Assembly (NCBI RefSeq): GCF_014635205.1
Contig: NZ_BMCN01000003.1
Span: forward strand, 1-64,000
Length of the DNA stretch: 64,000 nt
Source: Jeotgalicoccus aerolatus
GTDB taxonomy: Bacteria; Bacillota; Bacilli; Staphylococcales; Salinicoccaceae
Reading direction: 5' to 3'
Both the position numbers and the translations under genes were made by a program. Shown in pieces: positions 19,475 to 29,680 of the stretch. The first letter of the stretch is position 1. Every line of letters starts with the position of its first letter. The notes beneath the pieces were generated by a model. It did not search any database and had not been told where the DNA came from. It was given only the letters and a program-made list of their open reading frames with translations.

Positions 19475-19849
19475 ATGCAACCAATTAATTCTGACAAAGC
19501 ACCAGCAGCAGTAGGACCATACAGCCACGGCGTAAGAACAGGGAATTTATTCTATTCTTCAGGTCAGGTGCCTTTGACGCTGGAAGGAAATATTGTTTCA
19601 GATGATATTAAAGAACAGACAAAACAAGTGCTGGATAATGTCGGCGGCGTCCTCGAAGCAGCTGATCTGGATTACAGCAATATCGTAAAAACAACTATTT
19701 TTATCGCTGATATGAATGATTTTGCAGCCGTGAACGAAGTTTACGCAACGTACTTTACGGGTAAATTACCTGCAAGATCATGTGTAGAAGTTAGTCGTCT
19801 CCCATTAGATGCGAAAGTGGAGATTGAGGTTGTTGCATCTTTCGAATAA
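19475..19849 (+). CDS. ridA: RidA family enamine/imine deaminase (YabJ)
   Basis: Hydrolyses reactive enamine/imine intermediates made by PLP enzymes. GPYSHGVRTGNLFYSSGQ near residue 14 and the active-site arginine in LPARSCVEVSRLP near residue 104 are present. 124 residues from the ATG at 19475; the ATG at 19466 is too close to GGAGG (19461-19465). In Staphylococcus aureus yabJ and spoVG are cotranscribed; here they lie 80 bases apart. Confidence 0.94.
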   Translation: MQPINSDKAPAAVGPYSHGVRTGNLFYSSGQVPLTLEGNIVSDDIKEQTKQVLDNVGGVLEAADLDYSNIVKTTIFIADMNDFAAVNEVYATYFTGKLPARSCVEVSRLPLDAKVEIEVVASFE

Positions 19850-19929
19850 CTGTTGATTTTAGTGGGGTTCTAAGCTAGATGGGTTTTACACAGAAGATCT
19901 AAAACATAAATCTATGGAGGAACAGACAC

Positions 19930-20373
19930 ATGAAAATAACAGATGTAAGATTAAGAAAAGTAAATAATCAAGATACAAGAATGAAAGCTTTAGTTTCCGT
20001 AACATTTGACGAATCATTTGTTATACACGATTTACGCGTAATTGACGGCAACAACGGCCTGTTCGTCGCAATGCCGAGCAAACGCACACCGGATGGAGAA
20101 TTTAGAGATATTGCCCATCCAATTAACTCTGAAATGCGCCAGCACGTTCAGGAAGAAGTGATGCGCGTATATGAAGAAACAGCGGATGCAGTACAAGAGG
20201 AACAGGAAAATAAAAGTGAACCGACAGTGGAGTCTGATCCTGCAGAAGATGAAGCTGTACCGGAACAGGCGGATGAAGCAGATGCCGCAGATTCTAATGC
20301 TGCACAAGAAAACAATGTAAAAAATGAAGACACTCCTGAAGTATCGGAAGATACTGCGGAAGAAAATAAATAA
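19930..20373 (+). CDS. spoVG: SpoVG regulator with a long acidic tail
   Basis: Site-specific nucleic-acid-binding regulator. The core ([20 protein letters not shown] through [15 protein letters not shown], residues 1 to about 80) is typical SpoVG. The remaining 65 or so residues are a low-complexity tail rich in Glu, Asp and Ala, so the protein has 147 residues against about 100 in Staphylococcus. The tail has no basic patch and is probably disordered. GGAGGAAC precedes the start. A GC-rich hairpin follows. Confidence 0.93.
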   Translation: MKITDVRLRKVNNQDTRMKALVSVTFDESFVIHDLRVIDGNNGLFVAMPSKRTPDGEFRDIAHPINSEMRQHVQEEVMRVYEETADAVQEEQENKSEPTVESDPAEDEAVPEQADEADAADSNAAQENNVKNEDTPEVSEDTAEENK

Positions 20374-20381
20374 ATAATTTT

Positions 20382-20410
20382 TCAGGCCGGGCCGGCGCGG
20401 CCCGGCCTGA
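20382..20410 (+). terminator. GC-rich hairpin after spoVG
   Basis: A perfect 13-bp stem, 20382-20394 with 20398-20410, almost all G-C, with a three-base loop. The following T tract (CTTTCGTCTT) is poor, so it may act as an mRNA 3' stabiliser as well as a terminator. Confidence 0.7.
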
Positions 20411-20418
20411 CTTTCGTC

Positions 20419-20447
20419 TTGAAAGATTGCCGGTACTGAAATATAAT
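20419..20447 (+). promoter_or_regulatory. glmU promoter
   Basis: TTGAAA (20419-20424), 17 bases, TATAAT (20442-20447), 30 bases before the glmU start. Confidence 0.85.
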
Positions 20448-20477
20448 TAGAATATCGTATTAATATGGGGGTTAATT

Positions 20478-21833
20478 ATGCAAACAAGAGCGATTATAGT
20501 TGCTGCAGGTGTCGGTAAACGAATGAATTCAAAGAAACCGAAAGTATTGCACGAGGTTTGTGGAATCCCGATGATTACCAGAGTAATTAATAATGTAAAA
20601 CAAGCAGGCATCAGCGATATTTACGTCGTTTTGGGAACATCTCACGAGGCAGTAACTGAAATTTTGCCGGATGATGTCAAAGTGGTTGTCCAGGACGAGC
20701 AGCTGGGGACAGCGCATGCGGTCAATCAGACTGCTGCTGAACTTAGTGAAGCGGACGGCAACACGCTTATTATAAATGGAGATACACCGTTGATTTCTGC
20801 GTCTACAATTGAGAAGCTCGCTGCTGACCATGAAGCTTCAGGTCTAAAAGCGACTGTTTTGTCGGCTTATGCGGGCAATCCTGAAAATTACGGACGTGTG
20901 ATCCGTAAAGAAAACGGTACTGTTAAAGAAATTTTAGAAGAAACAGAGCTTACACAAGAGCAAAAAGAAATTAAAGAAGTCAGTGCAGGGGCAGCAATTT
21001 ATAATAATCAGGAATTATTTAAAGTGTTGAGTAAAATTACGAATGATAACCCTGAAGAAGAATATTATTTAACAGATTCTGTTGGTCTTCTAAGCAGTAA
21101 AGGTGCCCGTGTCGGTGCTTATGTGACAGATAATAATGATGAAATTATTAATGTCGATGACAGATTGCTGTTGGCCCGTGCTTCTGAGATTTTAAGAAGC
21201 CGCACGAATGAACGCCTGCTTAAACAAGGCGTGACAATTATTGATCCAAAGAACACATACATCGATGAAAGTGTTAAGATTGGTATGGATACTATTATTT
21301 ATCCTAACACTGTGATTAAAGGTAATACTGTGATCGGTGAAAATGCAATTATTTCTGCAAATTGCGAAATTAGCAACAGCCTGATTGGTGATAATACAGA
21401 GATTAAACATTCTGTACTCACTGATGCAACAGTTGGCAGCAGCACGACTGTCGGACCATTCGCTCAGCTTCGCCCGGGCGCGAAACTTGGTGAAGCCGTG
21501 AAAGTCGGAAACTTTGTTGAAGTGAAAAAATCGGAATTAAAAGATGGCGCAAAAGTCTCGCACCTGAGCTACATCGGCGATGCTGAAATCGGCGAACGTG
21601 CAAATATTGGATGCGGCGCGATTACTGTGAATTACGATGGTATCAATAAGTTTAAAACGACTGTCGGGCAAGATGCGTTTATCGGCTGTAATACGAATCT
21701 CGTTGCCCCTGTAAGCGTTGGGGACCGTTCTGTTACAGCGGCGGGCTCAACAGTGACTGATGACGTACCAAATGACAGTTTGGCAATTGCACGAAATAGG
21801 CAGACGACAAAAGAAGAATATTACAAAAAATAA
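20478..21833 (+). CDS. glmU: Bifunctional UDP-GlcNAc pyrophosphorylase / GlcN-1-P acetyltransferase
   Basis: Makes UDP-N-acetylglucosamine for peptidoglycan and teichoic acids. The N-terminal uridylyltransferase domain has the [17 protein letters not shown] signature near residue 12; from about residue 250 hexapeptide repeats form the left-handed beta helix that acetylates GlcN-1-P. 451 residues. prs follows after 16 bases, the usual glmU-prs pair. Confidence 0.97.
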   Translation: MQTRAIIVAAGVGKRMNSKKPKVLHEVCGIPMITRVINNVKQAGISDIYVVLGTSHEAVTEILPDDVKVVVQDEQLGTAHAVNQTAAELSEADGNTLIINGDTPLISASTIEKLAADHEASGLKATVLSAYAGNPENYGRVIRKENGTVKEILEETELTQEQKEIKEVSAGAAIYNNQELFKVLSKITNDNPEEEYYLTDSVGLLSSKGARVGAYVTDNNDEIINVDDRLLLARASEILRSRTNERLLKQGVTIIDPKNTYIDESVKIGMDTIIYPNTVIKGNTVIGENAIISANCEISNSLIGDNTEIKHSVLTDATVGSSTTVGPFAQLRPGAKLGEAVKVGNFVEVKKSELKDGAKVSHLSYIGDAEIGERANIGCGAITVNYDGINKFKTTVGQDAFIGCNTNLVAPVSVGDRSVTAAGSTVTDDVPNDSLAIARNRQTTKEEYYKK

Positions 21834-21849
21834 TATCTGGAGGATTAAA

Positions 21850-22827
21850 ATGCTAGCTTCTAGTAATCAAAACAAGAATTCTAAGATGAAATTATTTACG
21901 TTGACAGGGAATGAACCTTTAGCACGCGAAATCGCAGATCATATCGGTATTCCGCTTGGCAAATGTACTGTAAACCGTTTTTCTGACGAAGAAGTTCAAG
22001 TCAACGTTGAGGAAAGCGTTCGCGGCTGCGATGTATTCGTTATTCAGCCGACAAGCCAGCCGGTCAATGAAAATCTGATGGAACTGTTAATTATGCTCGA
22101 TGCACTAAAACGCGCATCAGCAAACACAATTAACATCGTTATGCCGTATTACGGTTACGCACGTCAGGACCGTAAGAGCCGTGCACGTGAACCTATTACT
22201 GCGAAGCTCGTTGCAAACCTGATGGAAACAGCTGGTGCAAACCGTGTGATTTCTCTCGATCTTCACGCACCGCAAATTCAAGGATTCTTCGATATTCCTA
22301 TCGACCACCTGATGGGTGTACCGATTTTAAGCGATTATTTCCTGGAACACTCTGGTATCGACTTAGAAGAAGTTGTTATCGTATCGCCTGACCACGGTGG
22401 TGTAACACGTGCCCGCCGCATGGCAGACCGTCTTAAAGCACCGATTGCAATCATCGATAAACGCCGTCCGCGTCCGAATGTTTCTGAAGTCATGAACATC
22501 GTTGGAGAAATTGATGGCAAAACAGCGATTATTATCGATGACATTATCGATACAGGCGGCACGATTAAAACAGCAGATCAGGCACTCGTTGATAAGGGAG
22601 CTAAAGAAGTCTATGCATGCTGTACGCACCCGGTACTTTCAGGTCCGGCAATCGAACGCATTTCAGACTCTGTGATTAAAGAGCTTGTTGTGACGAACTC
22701 TATTCAGCTGCCTGAAGAGAAGAAAATCGATAAAATTACAGAATTATCCGTTGGAGAACTGCTTGCTCAAGCCATTGTAAGAGTTCATCAGCAGGAATCT
22801 GTAAGCATTTTATTCGATCAAACGTGA
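21850..22827 (+). CDS. prs: Ribose-phosphate pyrophosphokinase (PRPP synthetase)
   Basis: Transfers pyrophosphate from ATP to ribose-5-phosphate, giving PRPP for nucleotides, His and Trp. Characteristic motifs: [46 protein letters not shown], and the PRPP loop DDIIDTGGT. 325 residues from the ATG at 21850 (GGAGG upstream); the longer reading would overlap glmU. PRPP is also the effector of PurR, encoded upstream. Confidence 0.97.
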   Translation: MLASSNQNKNSKMKLFTLTGNEPLAREIADHIGIPLGKCTVNRFSDEEVQVNVEESVRGCDVFVIQPTSQPVNENLMELLIMLDALKRASANTINIVMPYYGYARQDRKSRAREPITAKLVANLMETAGANRVISLDLHAPQIQGFFDIPIDHLMGVPILSDYFLEHSGIDLEEVVIVSPDHGGVTRARRMADRLKAPIAIIDKRRPRPNVSEVMNIVGEIDGKTAIIIDDIIDTGGTIKTADQALVDKGAKEVYACCTHPVLSGPAIERISDSVIKELVVTNSIQLPEEKKIDKITELSVGELLAQAIVRVHQQESVSILFDQT

Positions 22828-22835
22828 TAATTTAA

Positions 22836-22863
22836 CAGTTTTTTTACAAACTGCTGTATTTTG
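22836..22863 (+). terminator. Possible weak terminator after prs
   Basis: CAGTTT (22836-22841) and AAACTG (22848-22853), followed by CTGTATTTTGT. The stem is short. Confidence 0.35.
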
Positions 22864-22942
22864 TGGTATTATAATGCGTGGCTATGTGTTAGGATAGGCG
22901 TTATTATAATAGACTTGTAATAGATGAAAGGTGGAAATAATT

Positions 22943-23596
22943 ATGGCTAAATTAGCCTCAAGCAAAAGAGCTGAAAAATCAAAACAATCAGAGCTGAAAG
23001 AATTACGCTCAACAGGTAAAGTGCCTGCAGTCGTATACGGATATGAAACAGAAAATACATCATTATCAGTAGACGAAAACGAATTTATCAAAGTCATTCG
23101 TGAAGTTGGACGTAACGGGGTTATCGACCTTGAAGTTGCTGACAGCGGTACGACTCAAGTAATGGTTAGCGAATACCAATTCGATGCACTTAAAAACCAA
23201 ATTACTCACATCGACTTCATTGCAATTAACATGCAGACTGAAGTTACTGTTGACGTTCAAATTGAATTAACAGGCGAAGCACCAGGACAAAAAGAAGGCG
23301 GTGTCATCGAACAGCCGTTATTCGAAGTGTCTGTAACTGCTAAACCAGCTGATATTCCTGAAACTATCGAAGTTGATATTTCAGAACTTAATATCGGTGA
23401 TTCAATTCACGTTGAAGACATCCGTTCTAAAGGTAACTTTGTTATCGAAAACGAAGATGCAGACTCACTTGTTATCATAAGTGCTCCAACTGAAGAGCCT
23501 GAAGAAGACGAAAACGCTGAAGAAGAAAGCGTTGAAGTTGAAGCGACAGCTCAGAAAAATGACGAAGCTGACTCTGAAGAAGACGAAGAAAAGTAA
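22943..23596 (+). CDS. rplY: 50S ribosomal protein L25 (general stress protein Ctc type)
   Basis: Binds 5S rRNA in the 50S subunit. This is the long, two-domain Ctc form: an N-terminal L25 domain (residues 1 to about 92, with [11 protein letters not shown]) and a C-terminal beta domain, then a Glu/Asp-rich tail of about 35 residues. 217 residues from the ATG at 22943, preceded by AAAGGTGG. TATAAT boxes lie at 22870-22875 and 22905-22910, but neither has a clear -35. Confidence 0.94.
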   Translation: MAKLASSKRAEKSKQSELKELRSTGKVPAVVYGYETENTSLSVDENEFIKVIREVGRNGVIDLEVADSGTTQVMVSEYQFDALKNQITHIDFIAINMQTEVTVDVQIELTGEAPGQKEGGVIEQPLFEVSVTAKPADIPETIEVDISELNIGDSIHVEDIRSKGNFVIENEDADSLVIISAPTEEPEEDENAEEESVEVEATAQKNDEADSEEDEEK

Positions 23597-23615
23597 TTTT
23601 AAATTAATACACAAC

Positions 23616-23643
23616 GGCGGTGGATTTTCCATCGCCTTTTTTA
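23616..23643 (+). terminator. rplY terminator
   Basis: GGCGGTGGA (23616-23624) pairs with TCCATCGCC (23628-23636), loop TTT, then TTTTTT. Confidence 0.9.
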
Positions 23644-23662
23644 ACGTTTATGAGGTGATGAA

Positions 23663-24235
23663 ATGAAGTGTTTTATCGGACTTGGAAACCCGGGCCCTAA
23701 ATATGATCAGACGCGTCATAACATTGGTTTTATGGCGATAGACAGATTGAGCAGCGACACGCATATTGAACTTGATAAAAGTAAATTTAAATGTATGTAT
23801 GGCACAGGTCTTTTAAATGGCGAAAAAATCATGCTGGTTAAACCGCAGACATTTATGAATTTATCTGGTGAAGGGGTGCGTCCGCTAGTCGATTATTACA
23901 ATATTGATCTTGCTGATATCGTTGTAATCTACGATGACCTTGATTTGCCGCTTGGCCGTATCAGGCTGCGCCAAAAAGGCAGCGGCGGCGGGCATAATGG
24001 TATTAAATCGCTAACACAGCACTTGGGCAGTGAAAAATATAACCGTATCCGTCTCGGTATCGAACGGCCGCCAGCAGGGATGCCGGTCACTAATTACGTG
24101 TTAGGCAAGTTCCAAAAAGAAAATCAAGAGACGCTCGACAAAGTGCTCGATGTATCAAGTAAAGCGTGTCAAAGCTTTGTTTCAGAGCCATTTTTAGATG
24201 TAATGAACGAATATAATGGTGATGTCAATGCATAG
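23663..24235 (+). CDS. pth: Peptidyl-tRNA hydrolase
   Basis: Frees tRNA from prematurely released peptidyl-tRNA. GLGNPGPKYDQTRHNIGF (residues 6-23) includes the catalytic His, and YDDLDLPLGRIRLRQKGSGGGHNG is the second family block near residue 92. 190 residues. GAGGTGATG precedes the start. The 3' end overlaps the mfd start. Confidence 0.97.
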   Translation: MKCFIGLGNPGPKYDQTRHNIGFMAIDRLSSDTHIELDKSKFKCMYGTGLLNGEKIMLVKPQTFMNLSGEGVRPLVDYYNIDLADIVVIYDDLDLPLGRIRLRQKGSGGGHNGIKSLTQHLGSEKYNRIRLGIERPPAGMPVTNYVLGKFQKENQETLDKVLDVSSKACQSFVSEPFLDVMNEYNGDVNA

Positions 24236-27200
24236 TAAAATAAGCGATAGAATATTAAATGATGAACGCGTCAAAAGTATTTTAAATTATAAGAGTGATA
24301 AAAATCTGCTCGTTACCGGTGTTAATGATGATTTTAAACCTGTACTCATGAAGGAACTGGCTTCAAATTCGAACCGCCCGCATGTAGTGTTTGTGGAAAA
24401 TAATCATCATATGGAAAAACTTGCAAACAGCATGATGGACGTCATGGATAATGTGTATACATTCCCTGTCGGCGACATTATGATCGAAAGTCTCTCAAAA
24501 CAAAGCCCTGATTTTATGAAAGCAAGAATGACTGCATTATATGCACTTGCTCATGAGAAACCAGGGCTCTTTATCGTACCTGTACATGGACTTTTAAAAC
24601 CTTTGATGCCGAAAGAAAAACTCTTATCTTATGAAAGAACGCTGAAGCTCGGCGGTACTGTGGACTACGATGAACTCATCGAGTTCCTCGTCAGTCTGGG
24701 CTATAAGCGCATGAGCCAGGCGGCGAACTTTGGCGAGTTTGCGGTGCGCGGCGATATTTTTGATATTTATATGCACGATGCATTTCTCCGCCTGGAGCTG
24801 TTTGATGATGAAATCGATTCACTCCGTCTGATCGATCCGGAGAGCCAGCGGTCACTTGAAAATATCGACAGCATTACATTAGAACCATACGCAGAGTATA
24901 TTGTTGAGGCATCTGAACGTGAAGAGCTGCTCAGTAAAATTGATGAGCTGTATGAAAATACTAAAGCAAATCTAGAAGGTGTCACGAAAGAAGCACTTGA
25001 AGAGTACTATGATGTGGTCACGCACCCGGACCAGCTGGTTAATCATCTCGCACAGTTTGCGCATTTGCTGGATGAACACGATAAATCTCTGATTGACTAT
25101 TTAACGCCTGCACACCGTGTCTTTATCGATGATGTGAATGCACTGAAAACATCATATGATGCAGAGTTTGAAGCAGTGAATAATTATTTCAGCTCAGTGC
25201 TAGAAGCAGGACAAATGTTCAGCGGCGGGCAGAATTATTTAGAAGGCCAGTATGAACGCCTGCTCGGAATTAAAGGCGTCACATATTTTAATTTATTTAT
25301 GAAGAGTATGCCGGTTCCAATCGGGGAAATGATTAAAATATCAGTCAAACCGACGGAAATTTACTACGGCCAGTATGATATTCTGGCTTCGAATTTAAAC
25401 GGCATGCTGGAAAATGACTATTTAATTAATATTATTCTCCGCGATGAAGATGAGCTGAATAAAACGAAACAGCTACTGGAAGATTTAAAAATTCCAAGTT
25501 TTATTGAGGATATTCCGGAAAACTCTGGTATTGTTCTGACGGTAGGCAGTATGGCCACCGGCTTTATCTTGCCGTATATGAGTGCGGCGATTTTAACGTC
25601 TAAAGAACTGTATAATAAAGTCCAGAAACGTAAGAAGCGAAAACAGAAACTGTCAAATGCCGAAAAAATTAAATCTTATCAGGAATTAAATGTCGGTGAT
25701 TATATCGTCCATGTCCACCATGGTGTCGGCAGATATTTAGGTATTGAAACACTGGAGGTCGGCGGGACTCACAGCGATTATATGAAACTGCAGTATAAGG
25801 GTACCGATCAGTTGTATATTCCTGTCGATCAGATGGATTTGGTTCAGAAATATGTTGCCAGTGACGACGGGTCGCCGAAGATGCACAAACTCGGCGGCGT
25901 AGAGTGGAAGAAAACAAAAGCGAAAGTAGAAGCCAACGTTAACGATATTGCCGAAGAGCTGATCCGTTTGTATCAGGAGCGCGCGCAGTCTAAAGGATTC
26001 CAATTTAGTCCGGATACGGAAATGCAGGATGCTTTTGAAGCGAGATTCCCATATGAACCGACGCCGGACCAGCTGGCGAGTGTGCATGAAATTAAAAAAG
26101 ATATGGAAGCAGAACGTCCGATGGATCGTTTATTATGCGGTGACGTCGGATACGGCAAGACAGAAGTTGCCATCAGAGCTGCCTTCAAGGCTGTTCAGGA
26201 CGGCAAGCAGGTCGCATTTTTAGTGCCGACGACAATTTTAGCAGCTCAGCATTTTGAAAGTTTAATTGAAAGAATTGAAGATTATCCAGTCAATGTTGCG
26301 ATGATGTCACGCTTTAGAACGGCCAAAGAAAACCGTGAAACGGCAGCAGGCTTAAAAGAAGGGCGTATTGATATCGTAGTCGGAACACATAAAATACTCG
26401 GCCAATCGATTGAATATAAAGATCTCGGTCTGTTAATTGTCGATGAAGAACAGCGGTTTGGTGTGAAACACAAAGAAGCGATTAAACAGATGAAAAACAA
26501 TGTCGATGTGCTCACCTTAACAGCCACGCCGATACCAAGGACGCTCCATATGAGCCTGACGGGAGTCAGAGACTTATCAGTAATCGAAACACCGCCTGAA
26601 AACAGATTCCCTGTACAGACATACGTGCTTGAATATAATGGGAATTTCGTCAAAGAGGCAATTGAAAGAGAATTGTCGAGAGGCGGGCAGGTATTTTATC
26701 TGCACAACAGAGTCGATACGATATACAGCAAACAGGCACATGTTGAAATGCTGGTTCCTGATGCTTCAGTCGGAGTGATGCACGCCAAGATGACAGAAAA
26801 GCAAATTGAAGAAACCATGCTCGATTTCGTCAATGGTGAATTTGATGTGCTGGTGACAACAACGATTATCGAAACGGGTGTCGACGTGCCGAATGCCAAT
26901 ACGCTGATTATTGAAGATGCAGACCGCTTTGGCTTAAGCCAGCTCTATCAGCTGAGAGGACGCGTCGGCCGGAGCAACAGAATCAGCTATGCTTATCTGT
27001 TCCATCAGCCGAACAAAGTGCTGACAGAAGTGGCGGAAAAGAGACTGGAAGCAATTAAGGAATACACAGAACTCGGCAGCGGTTTTAAAATTGCTATGCG
27101 CGACCTCAATATTCGGGGCGCGGGTAATCTGCTCGGTAAAAATCAGTCCGGCTTTATCGATTCAGTCGGCTATGAACTGTACAGCGATATGCTGGAAAGC

Positions 27201-27698
27201 GCCGTTCAGGAAAAACAGGGTATAGAAAAAGAAGATGAACCTGTAAATATTCCGATCAATATCGAAGCGGATGCTTACATTCCGGCAACATATATTACGC
27301 ATGAGCAGTCAAAAATTGATATTTATAAACGTTTAAGAAAAGCCAATTCAATGGAAGAGGTCCAGGATATTGAAGACGAACTGATCGACCGTTTCGGCGA
27401 ATATCCAAAAGAAGTCGTCAATTTAATCGAGCTTGTTAAAGTGAAAGTATATGCATTGATGTACGGTATTTATAAAGTATCTGAAGATGCAAGACATTAT
27501 TACTTAAACGTATCGAAATCTGCAACAGAAGAAATCAGCGGTGAGAAACTGTTCCAGGATACTCAGGATTACAGCAGAATATTGAAAATTTCAGTGAAAG
27601 ATGGAGAAATCCGTTTAACAATCCGCTCAAAAAATATTAAAGAACTCGTCAATATTATGAGTGCAATACAAGACAGCAGAATGGAGGCCGTTCAATGA
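24228..27698 (+). CDS. mfd: Transcription-repair coupling factor
   Basis: Removes RNA polymerase stalled at lesions and recruits UvrA. Domain order: UvrB-like N-terminal region, RNA-polymerase-interacting domain near residue 480-550 (NVGDYIVHVHHGVGRYLG), then a RecG-like helicase with Walker A GDVGYGKTE ending near residue 645 and the VDEEQRFG box, and the C-terminal D7 domain. Start is uncertain: ATGs at 24216, 24222 and 24228 are in frame; GGTGA five bases before 24228 favours the last. 1156 residues. Overlaps pth and, by four bases, the next gene. Confidence 0.96.
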   Translation: MHSKISDRILNDERVKSILNYKSDKNLLVTGVNDDFKPVLMKELASNSNRPHVVFVENNHHMEKLANSMMDVMDNVYTFPVGDIMIESLSKQSPDFMKARMTALYALAHEKPGLFIVPVHGLLKPLMPKEKLLSYERTLKLGGTVDYDELIEFLVSLGYKRMSQAANFGEFAVRGDIFDIYMHDAFLRLELFDDEIDSLRLIDPESQRSLENIDSITLEPYAEYIVEASEREELLSKIDELYENTKANLEGVTKEALEEYYDVVTHPDQLVNHLAQFAHLLDEHDKSLIDYLTPAHRVFIDDVNALKTSYDAEFEAVNNYFSSVLEAGQMFSGGQNYLEGQYERLLGIKGVTYFNLFMKSMPVPIGEMIKISVKPTEIYYGQYDILASNLNGMLENDYLINIILRDEDELNKTKQLLEDLKIPSFIEDIPENSGIVLTVGSMATGFILPYMSAAILTSKELYNKVQKRKKRKQKLSNAEKIKSYQELNVGDYIVHVHHGVGRYLGIETLEVGGTHSDYMKLQYKGTDQLYIPVDQMDLVQKYVASDDGSPKMHKLGGVEWKKTKAKVEANVNDIAEELIRLYQERAQSKGFQFSPDTEMQDAFEARFPYEPTPDQLASVHEIKKDMEAERPMDRLLCGDVGYGKTEVAIRAAFKAVQDGKQVAFLVPTTILAAQHFESLIERIEDYPVNVAMMSRFRTAKENRETAAGLKEGRIDIVVGTHKILGQSIEYKDLGLLIVDEEQRFGVKHKEAIKQMKNNVDVLTLTATPIPRTLHMSLTGVRDLSVIETPPENRFPVQTYVLEYNGNFVKEAIERELSRGGQVFYLHNRVDTIYSKQAHVEMLVPDASVGVMHAKMTEKQIEETMLDFVNGEFDVLVTTTIIETGVDVPNANTLIIEDADRFGLSQLYQLRGRVGRSNRISYAYLFHQPNKVLTEVAEKRLEAIKEYTELGSGFKIAMRDLNIRGAGNLLGKNQSGFIDSVGYELYSDMLESAVQEKQGIEKEDEPVNIPINIEADAYIPATYITHEQSKIDIYKRLRKANSMEEVQDIEDELIDRFGEYPKEVVNLIELVKVKVYALMYGIYKVSEDARHYYLNVSKSATEEISGEKLFQDTQDYSRILKISVKDGEIRLTIRSKNIKELVNIMSAIQDSRMEAVQ

Positions 27699-28873
27699 AC
27701 ACGATAACAGTTATCGGACTCGGCACATCTGATACCGATAAAATGCCGCTCGGCGTTTATAAACAGCTCGCTGCAGCGAAGAAAATATTTGTTAGAACGA
27801 TGGATCACCCGGCAGCAGTGATGCTTGAAGATGAAGGCATGGATATTACAAGTTTTGATTCTTACTATGAAGAAAGCGATGACTTTTCAAATACGTATGA
27901 AAGAATTACTCGTATCTTGCTGAAAGAAGCGGAGCACGGTGACGTGCTGTACGCAGTGCCTGGGCATCCGATGGTTTATGAAACAACGACTGAACGTCTT
28001 TTGGATGCTGAAAAAGAAGGGAAAGTGAAGGTGGTCATCGCAGGCGGACAGAGTTTTATGGATGATGTGATCACTGCCCTTAAAATTCCGGTGAATGAAA
28101 ATTTTCAGCTGCTGGACGGTACAGCACTTAATATTAGAGATCTGGACTATCGTAAACACACGCTGATTACGCAAGTATATAATCAGCTGTCAGTCAGTGA
28201 AGTTAAAGTGACACTGCTCGACTATTATCATTACGATACGCCAGTATTTTTAGTTGATAAGGCAGGCAGTGCTGACGAAGAGATTATTGAAAGTACTATT
28301 GCGGAAATTGATTTCCGTGTGCCGGATTCAAATCTGCTCTGTATGTTCGTGCCGAAAACTTCAGGTGAACAGTATGACAACCAGTCGCTTGGTCATATGA
28401 TTAACCTCTTTGATACGCTGGTGGGAGAAGAGGGATGCCCGTGGGATAAAGTCCAGACCCATGAATCGCTGGAGCGTTATCTGCTAGAGGAATCATATGA
28501 AGTTATCGAGGCCATTGAAAGAGAAGATGATGAAGGTCTGGTTGAAGAACTTGGGGATATACTGCTGCAGGTGGCACTGCATGCGGCAATCGGTAAAAAA
28601 GAAGGTTACTTTGACTTTTACGATATTCTCAGTTCCTTAAATAAAAAAGTGAAACACCGACACCCGCACGTTTTCGGAGATGCATCTGTTGAAAATATGG
28701 AAGATTTAAATAAAGTGTGGGAAAAAGCAAAAGTCGAAGAAGGCAAGAAAGCTAAAGTTAAGTATGAAAAAGAATATGCAGAAACTGTTTTGAAGTGGAT
28801 GAAAACAACCATTCATGAAAAACGGCCGCTGCATGAATTAATAACAGGGGATGATCAGCATGAGACTCGATAA
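27695..28873 (+). CDS. yabN: Methylase-like / MazG nucleotide pyrophosphohydrolase fusion (YabN)
   Basis: Two-domain protein: an N-terminal tetrapyrrole-methylase-like domain (ITVIGLGTSDTDKMPLGVY, VPGHPMVYE) and a C-terminal MazG domain with the metal-binding EEsYEVieAIe pattern near residue 268 and ELGDILLQVALHA. MazG enzymes hydrolyse NTPs to NMP and pyrophosphate, clearing abnormal nucleotides; what the methylase-like part does is unknown. At 392 residues it is shorter than Bacillus YabN (about 490). ATGA overlap with mfd. Confidence 0.9.
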   Translation: MNTITVIGLGTSDTDKMPLGVYKQLAAAKKIFVRTMDHPAAVMLEDEGMDITSFDSYYEESDDFSNTYERITRILLKEAEHGDVLYAVPGHPMVYETTTERLLDAEKEGKVKVVIAGGQSFMDDVITALKIPVNENFQLLDGTALNIRDLDYRKHTLITQVYNQLSVSEVKVTLLDYYHYDTPVFLVDKAGSADEEIIESTIAEIDFRVPDSNLLCMFVPKTSGEQYDNQSLGHMINLFDTLVGEEGCPWDKVQTHESLERYLLEESYEVIEAIEREDDEGLVEELGDILLQVALHAAIGKKEGYFDFYDILSSLNKKVKHRHPHVFGDASVENMEDLNKVWEKAKVEEGKKAKVKYEKEYAETVLKWMKTTIHEKRPLHELITGDDQHETR

Positions 28874-29132
28874 ATTTTTAAAAGTGTCGAGAATTATTAA
28901 ACGCCGCACTCTGGCTAAAGAAATCAGTGACGAAGGACGCATCGAAGTGAACGGCCGTCCTGCAAAAGCAAGTACGGCACTAGCTGCAGGCGACACGCTT
29001 AAAATTCGTTTTGGGCGCAGTATTATGACTTATGAAATATTGGAATTGAACGATAAAGCCAAAAAAGAAGATTCGGATAGAATGTATAAAGTGCTGAATG
29101 AAGAGAAAATTGAAAAAGAATCAGATTTTTAA
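28860..29132 (+). CDS. rqcP: S4-domain ribosome quality-control factor RqcP (YabO)
   Basis: 90-residue S4-domain RNA-binding protein. MRLDKFLKVSRIIKRRTLA at the start and GRIEVNGRPAKAST are the S4 core. In Bacillus RqcP works with RqcH to add alanine tails to stalled nascent chains on 50S subunits. It overlaps yabN by 14 bases; ATG at 28860 preferred over the in-frame start at 28851 by family alignment. Confidence 0.92.
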   Translation: MRLDKFLKVSRIIKRRTLAKEISDEGRIEVNGRPAKASTALAAGDTLKIRFGRSIMTYEILELNDKAKKEDSDRMYKVLNEEKIEKESDF

Positions 29133-29209
29133 TAGATTGTCACCTATTTTTCCTGTATCTTGTATATAATAGAGAGTGAATACAAGATTAAATGATTGGA
29201 TGTGACAAT

Positions 29210-29599
29210 GTGAGCAACAAGGTAGTCAGACTCCTTAATAACTATACGAAAAAACGTGATAGCGAAAAGAAGCAATTAGCGAGTGAATCGCGTGTGTCGC
29301 GCCGCCGCACTATGGTTTTTGGCAGCATTCTGCTAGGTATAGCCATCGTACTGATGCTCGTAGCATTCAATCAAAAACAGGCAAATGACGCGTTGCACGA
29401 AGACGTGCTGGCAACGACGGAAGTGCTTGAAGAAAAAAATAAACAGCATTCTGACTTAGAACAGCAAATCAGACAGCTTAATGATGATAATTATATTTTG
29501 CGTATCGCACGCAGTGAATTCTTTTTATCTGAAGAAGGAGAATTAATATTTAATCTTCCTGAGAACGGAGAAAAAGAAGATGCCGAGAATAAAGAATAA
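29210..29599 (+). CDS. divIC: Cell division protein DivIC (FtsB-like)
   Basis: Bitopic division protein acting with DivIB/FtsQ and FtsL at the septum. A basic N-terminal cytoplasmic part, one membrane helix at about residues 35-54 (MVFGSILLGIAIVLMLVAF), then an extracytoplasmic coiled coil (about 60-92) and an acidic tail. GTG at 29210, with GGATGTG upstream, gives 129 residues, like Staphylococcus; ATG at 29192 has no ribosome site. TATAAT at 29165-29170. The Bacillus spore genes yabP and yabQ that sit just before divIC are absent. Confidence 0.9.
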   Translation: MSNKVVRLLNNYTKKRDSEKKQLASESRVSRRRTMVFGSILLGIAIVLMLVAFNQKQANDALHEDVLATTEVLEEKNKQHSDLEQQIRQLNDDNYILRIARSEFFLSEEGELIFNLPENGEKEDAENKE

Positions 29600-29630
29600 T
29601 CATTCCTTATGTAATGATTATTCTTTTATT
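29591..29630 (+). terminator. divIC terminator
   Basis: A 14-bp A/T-rich stem, 29591-29604 with 29613-29626, followed by TTTTATTT. It begins inside the last codons of divIC. Confidence 0.85.
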
Positions 29631-29680
29631 TAGTGGTAATATAGAAATGTATAATGATTTTGGGAGGATATTAAATAAAC

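Noticed and set aside
22943-23596. Acidic tail of L25 as a novelty
   Set aside because: Long Ctc-type L25 proteins of staphylococci and bacilli also end in acidic tails, so it is normal for the family.
25669-26188. Several open frames of 70-120 codons on the minus strand within mfd
   Set aside because: They are antisense shadows of a clear 1156-residue gene, without ribosome sites or family motifs.
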